DNA of 50,160 nt from Myxococcales bacterium (GCA_007120035.1 SKON01000035.1:1-50160); one strand, 5' to 3'; shown: positions 17,668-26,355, counted from the first letter of the stretch. The notes: generated from the sequence alone by a model not told the origin. A program made the numbers and translations.

Positions 17668-18910
17668 CGCCGTACTCCTGGTGCTGTTGATAGGGCTGCA
17701 CTTCCTGGGAGTGCTCGGAGTGCTGGTAGGTCTGGTAGGTCTCTTCGGCGCTGGTCTCGGGCATCGCCGGCCCGATCTGTTGGAAGATCATGTAGACCAG
17801 CACGAGGATCAGGAGCATCAACACCAGGCTCAAGTAGGCGACCACCGTCATGGGGGCCACCACGGGCGGTCCGAAGAGCCCGCCCTCTTCGTCTCTGGAG
17901 GTGGGCCCGAAGTCCATGATCTCCACGTCGATGCTGGACGGCTCCACCTCCTCCAGGCCCTCGGTCCGAGGTGGGATGAAGGGAGGAGCGTCGGGGACGC
18001 TCTCCCGCAGGCGGTGGGCCATGGTGTCCAGGCGGCGGCGCACGTCTTCGGCTCGCTGAGGCCGTTGGTCGGGCTCTTTCAACAAGAGCTCACAGGCCAG
18101 ATCGACCACTTCCTCGGGGACCCGATCGCCGACGAGCCTCCTGAGGTTGGGCAGCTCTTCGTACTTATGGGCCCGCATCAGCGCCAGATCGTTGTCGCCG
18201 TGGAAGGGAGCCCGTCCCGCCAGGGCGGTGAACATCAACACCCCAAGGCTGTAGAGATCGCTGCGGGCCGTGGGTTTCTTTCCGTCCACCAGCTCGGGGG
18301 CGATGATTCCCGGTGTGCCCGTGACCTGCCCTCCCTGGGTCAGCTCCTGCTCCCGGGACAGGAGCTTGGCCACGCCGAAGTCCAGGAGCTTCACGTGGAT
18401 CCGACCGTCCCGCATCCGGGAGACCATGATGTTGTCGAACTTCAGGTCCCGGTGGATGATCTGCTGACCGTGGGTCTCCACCAGGGCCGCGCAGACCTGG
18501 GAGAACACATAGAGCATCTCCCACAGCCGCAGCTGGCCTTCCCGCAGCGCCTGCCTCAGGGTCACCCCCTCGACGTATTCCATCACCAGGTAGGTCAGGC
18601 CTCCGGCGTCTCGGCCCGAGTCGTAGAGGGTGACCACGTTGGGGTGGGCGATGCGGGCCACCATCTCCACCTCCAGTTGGAACCGCTCCACCAACGAGGG
18701 GTCTTTGGTCAGGGTGGGCTTGAGCACCTTCACCGCCACGGTTCGCCCTACGGTGAGCTGGGTGGCCTCGTAGATGATCCCCATGCCGCCGGCGTTGAGC
18801 ACCCGGTTCAGACGGTACCGTCCATCCAACACCCGTCCCTCGAGCATACGAGGGGCGTCCATCGGTTGGGTCGATGTCCGCTTGCGCCGAGGTGCCTCGG
18901 GCTGGGTCAT
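17654..18910 (-). CDS. Membrane Ser/Thr protein kinase with Asn in the glycine loop
   Basis: Bacterial Ser/Thr kinase of 418 residues. It has VAVK with Lys61, HRDLKFDN with Asp155, DFG at 177-179, and GTPGIIAPE. The nucleotide loop reads NAGGMG (39-44), so the first Gly of GxGxxG is Asn, unlike the kinase at 7718. A TM segment lies near 355-375 and a short Tyr/Gln/His-rich tail follows. I prefer ATG at 18910, which has GGAAGAG upstream. The in-frame ATG at 18943 lies inside a 12-bp hairpin and lacks a ribosome-binding site. The gene overlaps the acyl-CoA dehydrogenase by 14 bp, suggesting co-regulation. The catalytic Lys and both Asp residues are intact, so activity is likely despite the altered loop. 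Confidence 0.92.
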   Translation of the reverse strand: MTQPEAPRRKRTSTQPMDAPRMLEGRVLDGRYRLNRVLNAGGMGIIYEATQLTVGRTVAVKVLKPTLTKDPSLVERFQLEVEMVARIAHPNVVTLYDSGRDAGGLTYLVMEYVEGVTLRQALREGQLRLWEMLYVFSQVCAALVETHGQQIIHRDLKFDNIMVSRMRDGRIHVKLLDFGVAKLLSREQELTQGGQVTGTPGIIAPELVDGKKPTARSDLYSLGVLMFTALAGRAPFHGDNDLALMRAHKYEELPNLRRLVGDRVPEEVVDLACELLLKEPDQRPQRAEDVRRRLDTMAHRLRESVPDAPPFIPPRTEGLEEVEPSSIDVEIMDFGPTSRDEEGGLFGPPVVAPMTVVAYLSLVLMLLILVLVYMIFQQIGPAMPETSAEETYQTYQHSEHSQEVQPYQQHQEYGDDQF

Positions 18911-18934
18911 AGAGCTCTTCCGCGACGAAATATA

Positions 18935-18965
18935 GCCACTCATCTGAGCGTGACAGATGAGTGGC
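18935..18965 (-). terminator. 12-bp perfect inverted repeat, terminator or operator
   Basis: Arms 18935-18946 and 18954-18965 are perfectly complementary with a 7-base loop. On the minus strand the hairpin follows the baeRF stop (18998) and is followed by TATATTT, so a weak intrinsic terminator is the simplest reading. It also lies just before the kinase start, so an operator is possible. Confidence 0.55.
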
Positions 18966-18997
18966 CACCATAGCCGATTCGCGCTTCTCGGTCGACA

Positions 18998-20215
18998 TCA
19001 ACGGCCGCGGAACCCTCTCAGGATCGCTCCGATGGGGCTGTCGAAGGGCATCTTCTCCGAGGGGAGCACCACCACGTCGCCACCCCGTTGGATCACGGTC
19101 TCGGCGATGTCGTCGTAGACATCGATAGCCAGGGACTTCGCCTCGGCGTCGGCGTCCTCGGGCAAGAGGGTGATCTCCCCGGTGTTCCGGTCAAAGTGCC
19201 CCCAGAGGGTGGCGTCTTTGTCGAGGAGGAGCTTGTGGACCCGTCCCTCGATAGTCCGCCGGCCCACCATGTGGAGATCCATCTCCGCGGCGCCTCGACC
19301 GAAGGCCCGCTCCCACTCGCTCAGGGCCTGCTCTCTGAGCTCTTCGATCTCCTGACGGGCGATGGGCCAGGCCGTCTCGTAGATCGACTTGTCATTCCAG
19401 AAGTGGACGTTTCCTTCGATCCCGTCTCGGGCCAGGTTCTTCAGCTTGCTGGCCTCTCGAAAGATCGGGTGGCAGTAGTCCACAGCCGCCAGGATCAGCG
19501 GCCCCTGGGCGTCGCTGCCCAGGTAGTCTCGGATCCCCTGGGAGACCAGGGAGAAGTACTGCCGCAGGTAGGCTTTATGGGTGTCCCGGCCGCCACCCTG
19601 GCCGTGAAACACCGGCGACGGCAGGCTGCGGTTGCCGCCACCTGAGACCTTGGTGCCCCCGAAGCTGTAGTTCTTGCCGGTCTGGAAGTTCAGGTCGTCG
19701 GGCTCGAACTCCAGCATCAGGGCGTCCTGCAGGTTCGTGGGCAGATCTTCGATCTCCACGGTCTGAACCCCTGTGGGCGTCCCTTCCCAGAAGGTGACCT
19801 CCTTCTCCCCGATCGCCAACACCCAGTAGTTCCCCGGGGCGGCGATATGCTCCAAGAGGGGCCGGGTGTGGAAGGTGCTCCCCACCACGCAGGTCTTCTC
19901 GAAGGCCACGGGCAGAAAGTACACGGCCTCAAAGCCGGGGGCCAGGAAGAGCGCCACCCCGTCGCCGGAGTTGTTGAAGAAGGTCCGCTGCTCCACCTTC
20001 TCTCGGAGGCTCTCCAGGAGAGGTTCGTAGAGAGAGGGGGCCAGCGCGTCGGAGGCTTTCAGCTTCTTCTCGGCCTCATCCACGAGCGCCCGGAACCGCA
20101 GTCGCGTCGACTTAAGGGTCATCTCCGTGCGCTCGATGGGCAGGTAGATGGAGATGGCCGGCGGCCCTTCTACTTCGATGAGCTGTCGAAATTCCTCTCT
20201 TCCAAAGCGATCCAT
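18998..20215 (-). CDS. baeRF-type (bacterial/archaeal eRF1-like) protein
   Basis: Protein of 405 residues resembling the baeRF3 group, stand-alone relatives of the eukaryotic/archaeal peptide-release-factor fold. Supporting pieces are the start DRFGREEFRQLIEVEGPPAISIYLP, the segment LFLAPGFEAVYFLPV, a central Gly/His-rich insert with FHGQGGGRDTHK, PLILAAVDYCHPIFREASK, and the C-terminal DIAETVIQRGGDVVVLP. Members often sit in stress or ribosome-rescue contexts, but their role is unproven. No GGQ loop is evident, though GQGGGRDTHK occupies a comparable surface-loop position; this is only an observation. ATG at 20215 is chosen because GAGGGA precedes it. It is transcribed divergently from the M42 peptidase cluster from a good promoter at 20257-20284. 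Confidence 0.75.
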   Translation of the reverse strand: MDRFGREEFRQLIEVEGPPAISIYLPIERTEMTLKSTRLRFRALVDEAEKKLKASDALAPSLYEPLLESLREKVEQRTFFNNSGDGVALFLAPGFEAVYFLPVAFEKTCVVGSTFHTRPLLEHIAAPGNYWVLAIGEKEVTFWEGTPTGVQTVEIEDLPTNLQDALMLEFEPDDLNFQTGKNYSFGGTKVSGGGNRSLPSPVFHGQGGGRDTHKAYLRQYFSLVSQGIRDYLGSDAQGPLILAAVDYCHPIFREASKLKNLARDGIEGNVHFWNDKSIYETAWPIARQEIEELREQALSEWERAFGRGAAEMDLHMVGRRTIEGRVHKLLLDKDATLWGHFDRNTGEITLLPEDADAEAKSLAIDVYDDIAETVIQRGGDVVVLPSEKMPFDSPIGAILRGFRGR

Positions 20216-20256
20216 AATCCCTCGTCGTGGTCGTAAGTAGGACTGCGTCCCGCAAA

Positions 20257-20284
20257 GTAATAGGCACACATGACCGAAAATCAA
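20257..20284 (-). promoter_or_regulatory. Candidate sigma-70 promoter of the baeRF gene
   Basis: Minus-strand TTGATT (20279-20284), a 16-base spacer and TATTAC (20257-20262), about 40 bases before the start codon. Spacing and both hexamers are reasonable. Confidence 0.5.
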
Positions 20285-20326
20285 GGGATCAATCCGCCCC
20301 GATTCCCCCTCAACACCAAGCCCCCC

Positions 20327-20355
20327 TTGTCACCGCCGTGCCTCCGCACTAGGCT
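20327..20355 (+). promoter_or_regulatory. Candidate sigma-70 promoter of the M42 peptidase cluster
   Basis: TTGTCA (20327-20332), a 17-base spacer and TAGGCT (20350-20355). Predicted initiation near 20362 leaves a leader of about 40 bases before the ATG at 20403. Confidence 0.5.
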
Positions 20356-20402
20356 ACTGCCACCAGATCGGATTTCTTCTCCTTTTTGACGAAGTGACCT
20401 CT

Positions 20403-21644
20403 ATGACGCAGCAGCAAAACCCCTGGGAACTCCCCATGCCTCAGGAGCAGTTCGACCTGATGCGCGACATCCTCGCCGCCCCCAGCCCCATCGGCCTCGA
20501 AGGTGCCATGACCTACGGGGTCCTCCTTCCCTACTTCGAGAAGATCCAGCGAGAAGGGTGGGGAGTTCATCGGTTCCGGGGCAACGCCGGTCTCGTCTTG
20601 GACACCCACCCCGGCCAGGACGATCGGTTCACCGTGATGGTGATCGGCCACGCCGACAAGATCCGCATGCAGGTCCGGAGCATCGGCGACGACGGCAAGA
20701 TCTGGATCAACAGCGACTCCTTCTTGCCCCTGTCGCTTTTGGGCCATGAAGTGATCCTCTTCAGCGAGGATCCCGAGCGACCCGGTACCTACCGACAGCT
20801 CAAGGGGGGCACCGTGGAAGCCGTCGGGGCGATCCACTTCGCCGATCCGGCGATGCGCAAAGGCGATAAGGGCATCAAGCCCGAGCAGCTCTACCTGGAG
20901 CTGCTCCTCCACGGAAAAGATCGTAAAAAGCAGGTCGAGGCCCTGGGGATCCGGGCCGGGGATACGATCCTCATGGATCGGCCCATCCGCTCCGGGTTTG
21001 GCGAGAACACCTTCACCGGCGCCTACCTGGACAACGGCCTGGGGTGCTTCGTGGCCACCGAGATGGCCCGAATCATCGCCGAGGAAGGGGGCCTGAACAA
21101 CGTCCGGTGTCTCTTCACCATCGCCACCCACGAGGAGATCGGCCGCTTCGGCAGCCGGGTGTTGGCCCGGCAGTTCAAGCCCGACGTGTTGATCGGCGTC
21201 GACGTCAACCACGACCTCGACGCCGCCCCCGGGGTCGGCGACAAGCGGTACACCCCGCTAAAGATGGGCGAGGGCTTCACCATCGCCGTGGGCTCCGTGA
21301 CCAGCGAGCATTTGAATCGCCTCATCGAGGACACCGCCCGGCAGGAGGGCATCCCCTGGCAGCGCGATCCCTGCGGTCGCGACACCGGTACGGACGCCAT
21401 GGCCGGGGTCCTGGCGAGCATCGACGCCGCCTCGGCGTCCATCGGGTTCCCGATCCGCAATATGCACACCATCTCCGAGGCCGGGCACACCGGCGACGTC
21501 CTGGCCGCCATCTACGCTCTGGCCCGCACGGTGCAGCAGATGGACAAGGCGAACGACGGAAAGGGCATCACCGCTGAGGATCTCCGCTCCGGTCACCCCC
21601 GGTTGGACCAATGCGAGGAACTGACCTTCTCCCCGGCGGAGTGA
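20403..21644 (+). CDS. M42-family metallo-aminopeptidase
   Basis: Cytoplasmic M42 glutamyl-aminopeptidase/TET-like peptidase of 413 residues, somewhat longer than the usual 340-370. Metal-binding and catalytic blocks are in order: VIGHADKIRM (His83), AYLDNGLGCF (bridging Asp), THEEIGRFGS (catalytic and metal Glu pair), GVDVNHD, and the C-terminal HTISEAGHTGDV with the last His ligand. These proteins form tetrahedral dodecamers that trim peptides. ATG at 20403 is preferred; GTG at 20394 is an in-frame alternative. Promoter at 20327-20355. It overlaps the next gene by 34 bp (or by 4 bp if GTG 21641 is used there), so the downstream genes are probably in its operon. Confidence 0.92.
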   Translation: MTQQQNPWELPMPQEQFDLMRDILAAPSPIGLEGAMTYGVLLPYFEKIQREGWGVHRFRGNAGLVLDTHPGQDDRFTVMVIGHADKIRMQVRSIGDDGKIWINSDSFLPLSLLGHEVILFSEDPERPGTYRQLKGGTVEAVGAIHFADPAMRKGDKGIKPEQLYLELLLHGKDRKKQVEALGIRAGDTILMDRPIRSGFGENTFTGAYLDNGLGCFVATEMARIIAEEGGLNNVRCLFTIATHEEIGRFGSRVLARQFKPDVLIGVDVNHDLDAAPGVGDKRYTPLKMGEGFTIAVGSVTSEHLNRLIEDTARQEGIPWQRDPCGRDTGTDAMAGVLASIDAASASIGFPIRNMHTISEAGHTGDVLAAIYALARTVQQMDKANDGKGITAEDLRSGHPRLDQCEELTFSPAE

Positions 21645-22717
21645 CCGATCCCTGCGATCCCTTGGACCTCTGGGAGCGCCCGGACCTGGCCATCGTCGGG
21701 GTGGCCAAGAATTGTGGAAAGACCACCACCCTGAACACCCTCCTGGCGGCCCGCGCGGCGGCCCCGCCGGGACTCCTCTCCACCGGGGTCGATGGCGAGT
21801 CCGAGGATGTTCTGCTCGGGACCCGCAAGCCCTCCATCGTGGTCCGCCCCGGCCAGTGGCTGGTCACCACCGAGGTGGCCCTCGGGCAGGGCACGGCGGG
21901 CCTGGAGCTGGTAGAACCCCTGGGATGGACCACGGCCTTCGGGGACGCCCTGATCTGCCGGGTCATGGACGAGGGAACGGTGGTCCTCTCCGGGATCCGC
22001 CACCGCCGAGACCTGATCGAAGCCTCGACCCGGCTCCGAGCACTCGGCGCCCCCGGCGTGTGGATCGACGGCGCCTACGGCCGGATCGCCAGCGCCCACC
22101 CCGACGTCGCCCCGGCGTTCGTGGTGGCCACCGGGGCCGCCGCCGGCGACACCATCGACGCCGCCGTAGCTCGCACGGCCCACCTGGTAGAGCCCCTGAC
22201 TCTCTCGGTCCTGGACGATCCCGCCCACAGCGTCCTCCTTGAGGAGGCGACCCGACGACGGCAGGCCCTCTGTCTCTGCCGGGACGACCCCACCCCTCGG
22301 GAGCTCGCGTCGGCGTCGGCGCTCGTGGCCCTGCGCCAGGCCGCCCCCCCCGAGGGCCTGACGGCCCTGGCCATCCCCGGGCTGTTCAGCGACTCCGTCG
22401 CCGAGTCTCTCCTGTGCCTGGAGCTCTCCACACCGCCCACCATCCTGGTCCCCGACGGCTCGGCCTTTCACGTCACCGAGAGCCTCTGGACTCGCCTCGG
22501 CGAACGCTTCGAGCTCCGAACGCACCAAACGATGGAGCTCGCCGGCATCAGCTACAACCCCCGATGCGTCGGCGGCCGGTCCCTGGACGGGGCCGGGCTT
22601 CGCCGGGCGCTTCAGGAGCGGTGGCCCGGGGTGCCCGTGTTCAACTCACTGGGGCCCGTCAATTCACTTCACCTCGTCGTCACTTCGGCATACACTGATC
22701 CTGGCGACGCTCCATGA
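21611..22717 (+). CDS. KamB-like P-loop protein (aminomutase-reactivase type), tentative
   Basis: Protein of 368 residues with a Walker A motif GVAKNCGKTTT near residue 30. Further blocks are LLSTGVDGESEDVL, a KPSIVVRPGQWLVTTE segment, LVEPLGWTTAFGDALICRV and WIDGAYGRIASAHP. From memory the arrangement resembles KamB, the P-loop subunit of the lysine 5,6-aminomutase reactivase in lysine-fermenting bacteria, but I cannot confirm this by search. No aminomutase, B12-binding protein or KamC/MutS-like partner is in the window. ATG 21611 is used; GTG 21641, overlapping the upstream stop as GTGA, is equally credible. The stop overlaps the next start (ATGA at 22714), so translation is coupled to the unknown protein downstream. 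Confidence 0.6.
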   Translation: MRGTDLLPGGVTDPCDPLDLWERPDLAIVGVAKNCGKTTTLNTLLAARAAAPPGLLSTGVDGESEDVLLGTRKPSIVVRPGQWLVTTEVALGQGTAGLELVEPLGWTTAFGDALICRVMDEGTVVLSGIRHRRDLIEASTRLRALGAPGVWIDGAYGRIASAHPDVAPAFVVATGAAAGDTIDAAVARTAHLVEPLTLSVLDDPAHSVLLEEATRRRQALCLCRDDPTPRELASASALVALRQAAPPEGLTALAIPGLFSDSVAESLLCLELSTPPTILVPDGSAFHVTESLWTRLGERFELRTHQTMELAGISYNPRCVGGRSLDGAGLRRALQERWPGVPVFNSLGPVNSLHLVVTSAYTDPGDAP

Positions 22718-24513
22718 CTCCAATGATTACCAAAGGTACTGGCGTGACCGAAGAAGCACAGGCCCGGGTAACCCGCTTTGCCCGGCAGACCATTGACGTA
22801 CATCTACCGGTCCTGGTGGGGATGATGGCCGAGCAGGGCCAGGACCTCCCCGACCAGTCTCAGCGAGCCTCGCAGTTGGTCCGGCTGCTGAGCACCGCCC
22901 GGATCGAGGATCGGCTGATCCTCAACGGCCGGCCTGTACCGTTTCAACTCCTCGACGAAGACGTCGGCAAGCGCCTGGTTCTCAATGGCGAGATGCTCGC
23001 CAGGGTGGATGACACGGCGTTAGCCAGCGCCATGGCCGGGCCCCTGGCGGAGCTCCTCTCCATGTCACAGGTCGCCGTCGGCCTGGTGTTGCAGCTCTCC
23101 GATGAGAACCAGGTCCGGGGCCTGGCGAGCCAGCTCGGGGCCGGTCAGGGCCGGGTGGTCTCCCTGACCGAAATCGAGGCCCTCGTGGACTGGCGACTCG
23201 ACGCCTTCGGCCGTCGGGTCAAGGCCCTCGTCGACGGCCTCGGGGGGCGGTTCAAAGTCCCTCACCGGGGCCGGGAAGAGTTCATCGATGCCATCGCCGG
23301 GCATCGAACAGGCTGGCCCCAGTGGTCCGATGTCGAGGATCACGAGTTCATCGACCAATGGACCGCCCGGGCACGGGGCGAGCTCGGCCACACCCAGTGG
23401 AGCGACTTCGGGCCCGAGCTCGTGGAGATGGTCTGGGAGAGCCTGGTGATCTCGCCCCGGTCGGCGCTCCGACAAGCCGCCCAGAGCCTTCGATCTCTGT
23501 CGGTGACCGCGGGAAGAGGAGAGCTGCTGGCTGTGATGGCCGACGCCCTGGGCGGGGAAGATGATCCCGTCCGAGGAGAGCTCGCGGCCTGGCCGGGGTT
23601 CGCCGAACTCCAGGACGCCTGGCTGGGCCTCTGGCGAGAGGAGGACGACGCCCTCGGCGCTCGTCGCCGGGCTCGAGAGACTCCCCAGATCTCCCTCTTC
23701 GATCCCCCCGGGACCTCCATGGGGATCTCCGAACCGGAGAGCCTCCCCTGGAGTCAACCCCTCCTGTGCTGGACCCAACGAGAGCGGGCGGCCCTGCGGG
23801 ACCTCTTAAGCGGCATGGAGCAATCCCTGGCCCGTACCCGGTCCCAGATCCGCAGCGGCCGGCTGGGGCTTAAGGCCACCCGGCCGGGGGCACCGCTGGT
23901 CCCCGAGCCTCGCCAGGGGTGGCTGATCCAGGTCCCACGCCAGATCCCGCCGATCTCGGAGTATCTTCCCCCCGCCGTCGATCGGGCCTTCGCCTCCACG
24001 CTGGCGACCTACGAGGCGGCCTTCGCGGACCTCGACCAGGCCACCCAGAACCGGGCGCTGAACCTCTGCCGGGGCGCCTACTCCGGGTATCTGGAGAGCA
24101 CCGGCTCGGTGTGGCAGCGCCGCCTGGCCACCGCCCCGTCGGACTCCCCGGCCGAGACCTTCCACTCCCTGATCACCGCCGTCGCCACTGCCTTGGAGTG
24201 GCCGATCTTCATCGACGTCTTCGACGGCGATCCCGACGCTCCCTTCCTGGCCATGATGCCCTCCTTTACGATCCTCGCTGTCTGGACACCGGACGCCGAC
24301 TTCGCTCCTGTGTGGCTCCCCGTCGAGACCATCGGCGAGGCCCTCGGGCAGGCTCCGGTTCGCCTTCGAAATGTCGGCATCGATAAGCAGGGCGTCTGTC
24401 GTTGGCTCGGCGATCACCAGGTGGAGCTCTCCGAGCTTCGAGCCCTCTCCACGGACGGCCTGATGCGCTCCGTCCACGAGGGCACCCTCATGATGACCCT
24501 CCACACCCTCTGA
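22714..24513 (+). CDS. Uncharacterised 599-residue soluble protein
   Basis: I do not recognise this protein. It has no signal peptide or membrane segment and is predicted cytoplasmic and mostly helical, with many Trp residues, few Cys and an acidic middle. Residues 1-160 contain a repeated 'RLxLNG' pattern (RLILNGRPVPF and RLVLNGEMLARV). The middle (about 210-310) is rich in Glu/Trp, and the C-terminal 130 residues (ALEWPIFIDVFDGDPDAPFLAMMPSFTILAVW) look like a compact alpha/beta domain. It overlaps the KamB-like gene by 4 bp (ATGA), and the globin follows after 5 bp. Tight linkage to both suggests a shared function, possibly as partner of the P-loop protein. No known catalytic motif was found. 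Confidence 0.8.
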   Translation: MTPMITKGTGVTEEAQARVTRFARQTIDVHLPVLVGMMAEQGQDLPDQSQRASQLVRLLSTARIEDRLILNGRPVPFQLLDEDVGKRLVLNGEMLARVDDTALASAMAGPLAELLSMSQVAVGLVLQLSDENQVRGLASQLGAGQGRVVSLTEIEALVDWRLDAFGRRVKALVDGLGGRFKVPHRGREEFIDAIAGHRTGWPQWSDVEDHEFIDQWTARARGELGHTQWSDFGPELVEMVWESLVISPRSALRQAAQSLRSLSVTAGRGELLAVMADALGGEDDPVRGELAAWPGFAELQDAWLGLWREEDDALGARRRARETPQISLFDPPGTSMGISEPESLPWSQPLLCWTQRERAALRDLLSGMEQSLARTRSQIRSGRLGLKATRPGAPLVPEPRQGWLIQVPRQIPPISEYLPPAVDRAFASTLATYEAAFADLDQATQNRALNLCRGAYSGYLESTGSVWQRRLATAPSDSPAETFHSLITAVATALEWPIFIDVFDGDPDAPFLAMMPSFTILAVWTPDADFAPVWLPVETIGEALGQAPVRLRNVGIDKQGVCRWLGDHQVELSELRALSTDGLMRSVHEGTLMMTLHTL

Positions 24514-24518
24514 TCGCC

Positions 24519-24917
24519 ATGACCTCCTACGATCTGATCGACGCCGTCGGGGGACCCGAGGTGATGCATGAGTTGATGCAGACCTTCTACGATCGGCTCT
24601 TCGACGATCTCATGGTGGGGTTCTTCTTCGCCAATAGCGATAAGGATGCCCTGGTCCGATCTCAGATCGCCTACGTCCACGCTCACCTCGGCGATCGCGG
24701 CGGGGACTACCGGGGCCCCTCCATCTACGAAGCCCACAAACACATGCCGATCCTGGCCGGCCACTTCGACCGCCGCCACCAGATCCTTCAGGACGTGCTC
24801 GCCGAGTTCGACGTCCCCGAGCCGGTACAGAAGGAGTGGCTCGCGCTGGACCAGGCCATGCGCCCCATGGTGCTCCGACAGGGTCGTGAGTTCCGTCGCT
24901 CAAAAGGAATTGAATGA
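24519..24917 (+). CDS. Truncated hemoglobin (2-on-2 globin)
   Basis: Small heme protein of 132 residues, typical for a truncated hemoglobin. Matching features are GGPEVMHELMQTFYDRLF at helices A-B, a short E-region with RSQIAYVHAHLGD, and SIYEAHKHMPILAGHFDRR, in which the His of EAHKHM is the likely proximal heme ligand. Such proteins bind O2, NO or sulfide and serve in NO detoxification or O2 chemistry. The long upstream open frame is ignored: ATG at 24519 begins the conserved fold and lies 5 bases after the previous stop. It is last in the cluster with the KamB-like and 599-residue genes. O2 sensitivity of a radical or B12 system upstream could explain the pairing, but that is inference. 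Confidence 0.88.
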   Translation: MTSYDLIDAVGGPEVMHELMQTFYDRLFDDLMVGFFFANSDKDALVRSQIAYVHAHLGDRGGDYRGPSIYEAHKHMPILAGHFDRRHQILQDVLAEFDVPEPVQKEWLALDQAMRPMVLRQGREFRRSKGIE

Positions 24918-25000
24918 AATCTTCCCGGCGCCGTCCAAGCCAGGGTAGAGTGATTGAATGGAACCAAAACCTGTCGAGCTGACTCACCCAGGAGCTTTTT

Positions 25001-26323
25001 ATGTGGCCCCGTGGCACCAAACGAATCATCGCTTCCACCCTCTTGATCGCCGGCGCCGGCTGCGCCACCGCTGAACCCATCACCCAGACCGTCGCCCCCA
25101 TGCGGGCCGTCGCCCAGACCGACATCGAGCCCGTCAAGGAATACGTCGTCGGATACTGGGGCGAGGGGGGCTACCTGGTGCGCATGGGCGAAGAGGAGTT
25201 CACCGTCCATAAGCCGGAGTCCGGCGAAGTCGTGAGCCGAGCCCGGGTCGACGGGCGCCTGGTCCATGTGGGGGTCAACCCCCTGGGAGACATGGCCTGC
25301 GTGGTCTACACCGGACCTCGCGGCGGCGGCCACACCCTGGCACTCTACGACGCCAACGAAGACGACTGGCGGTGGGAAAAGCGCCTGGGCGGCACCTCTA
25401 AGCTCGCCGTCGCCGGGGAAGCCCAATGCCTGATCGCCTACGAGGGAGATCAGAACCCCGAGGTCTTTGAGGCCGCCGACGGGGAGATGCGCTCTCGCCT
25501 CTTCCAGACCCCCGAGGAGCCCCTGGGGGTGTTCACCTCTCAGGACGGTCACCGACAGTGGTGGTTCACCGAGGTCGACGGCCAGATCGCCGAAGCGCCC
25601 GTGGAGTGGGCCGTAGGCGGTCGCCCCACCCGGGGAGATCAGCAGCAGCGCCAGGCCGAAGAGCCCGCTGAAGAGCAGGCCGAGCGGCCCGCCAGAGACG
25701 GCGGTCGGGCCGACGAGCCTCCCTCAGACGACGACATCCGCACCACCCGGGCGTCGGGCACCCAGTGGAATATCCACCAGGTCGACATCCGAGGGTGGAC
25801 CCTGGAGGGCACGGTGATCGCCTCCTGCTTCGAGGCCGATGACGTCGAGATCCGGGTCGTCCCCGTGGGCGACTTCTCCCAAACCCTCTCCACCATGGGC
25901 CGCCGCTCTCAGCTTCGGGTCAACGAAGGGGCCTGCGTCCCCGCCGGACCCGACGAGGTGATCCGCTTCGCCGATGGCGAGCACCGCCTGACCCGACCGG
26001 AGCAGGAGGAGGCCGTGGCCCGCCGCAGCCCCGACCGGTCCGGTGAGCGACAGATGGATCGCGACCTGGGAGCCGAGGACGACGAGCCCCGCACCCGCCG
26101 CCGACCCGACGACGCCGATGGCCCCCTGTCCCGCGAGGAAGCCCGGGCTCAGGAGCGCATCCGGGAAGCCCAGGAGCGCGGCGAGCAAGCTCGAGATCGG
26201 GTCGACCCCCGACGAAGCGGTGATGAGGAAGAGAGTGAGGAAGACGAGCCCAGGATGCGACGCCGGGGCTCTGGCTCCCTGATCCAGCGCGGCGCCGATG
26301 TGATCCGAGAGTTCGCTGACTAA
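25001..26323 (+). CDS. Lipoprotein with charged repeat-rich C-terminus
   Basis: Protein of 440 residues with signal peptide and lipobox IAGAGC (Cys21). Residues 45-200 look like beta-propeller blades (VGYWGEGGYLVRMGEEEF, GVNPLGDMACVVYTGP, LGVFTSQDGHRQWWF). The rest is a charged linker (207-250, Gln/Glu/Arg/Asp), a small beta-rich segment with two Cys, and an Arg/Glu/Asp-rich tail (about 340-425) with many RxxD and REE patterns. Such tails are disordered. CAGGAG lies about 6 bases before the ATG. It ends 32 bp from the convergent lpdA gene. Function unknown; a periplasm-facing envelope protein is the most I can support. Confidence 0.78.
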   Translation: MWPRGTKRIIASTLLIAGAGCATAEPITQTVAPMRAVAQTDIEPVKEYVVGYWGEGGYLVRMGEEEFTVHKPESGEVVSRARVDGRLVHVGVNPLGDMACVVYTGPRGGGHTLALYDANEDDWRWEKRLGGTSKLAVAGEAQCLIAYEGDQNPEVFEAADGEMRSRLFQTPEEPLGVFTSQDGHRQWWFTEVDGQIAEAPVEWAVGGRPTRGDQQQRQAEEPAEEQAERPARDGGRADEPPSDDDIRTTRASGTQWNIHQVDIRGWTLEGTVIASCFEADDVEIRVVPVGDFSQTLSTMGRRSQLRVNEGACVPAGPDEVIRFADGEHRLTRPEQEEAVARRSPDRSGERQMDRDLGAEDDEPRTRRRPDDADGPLSREEARAQERIREAQERGEQARDRVDPRRSGDEEESEEDEPRMRRRGSGSLIQRGADVIREFAD

Positions 26324-26355
26324 CTCGCTGACCGGTTCGCCGCCTGGTCCGCGGA

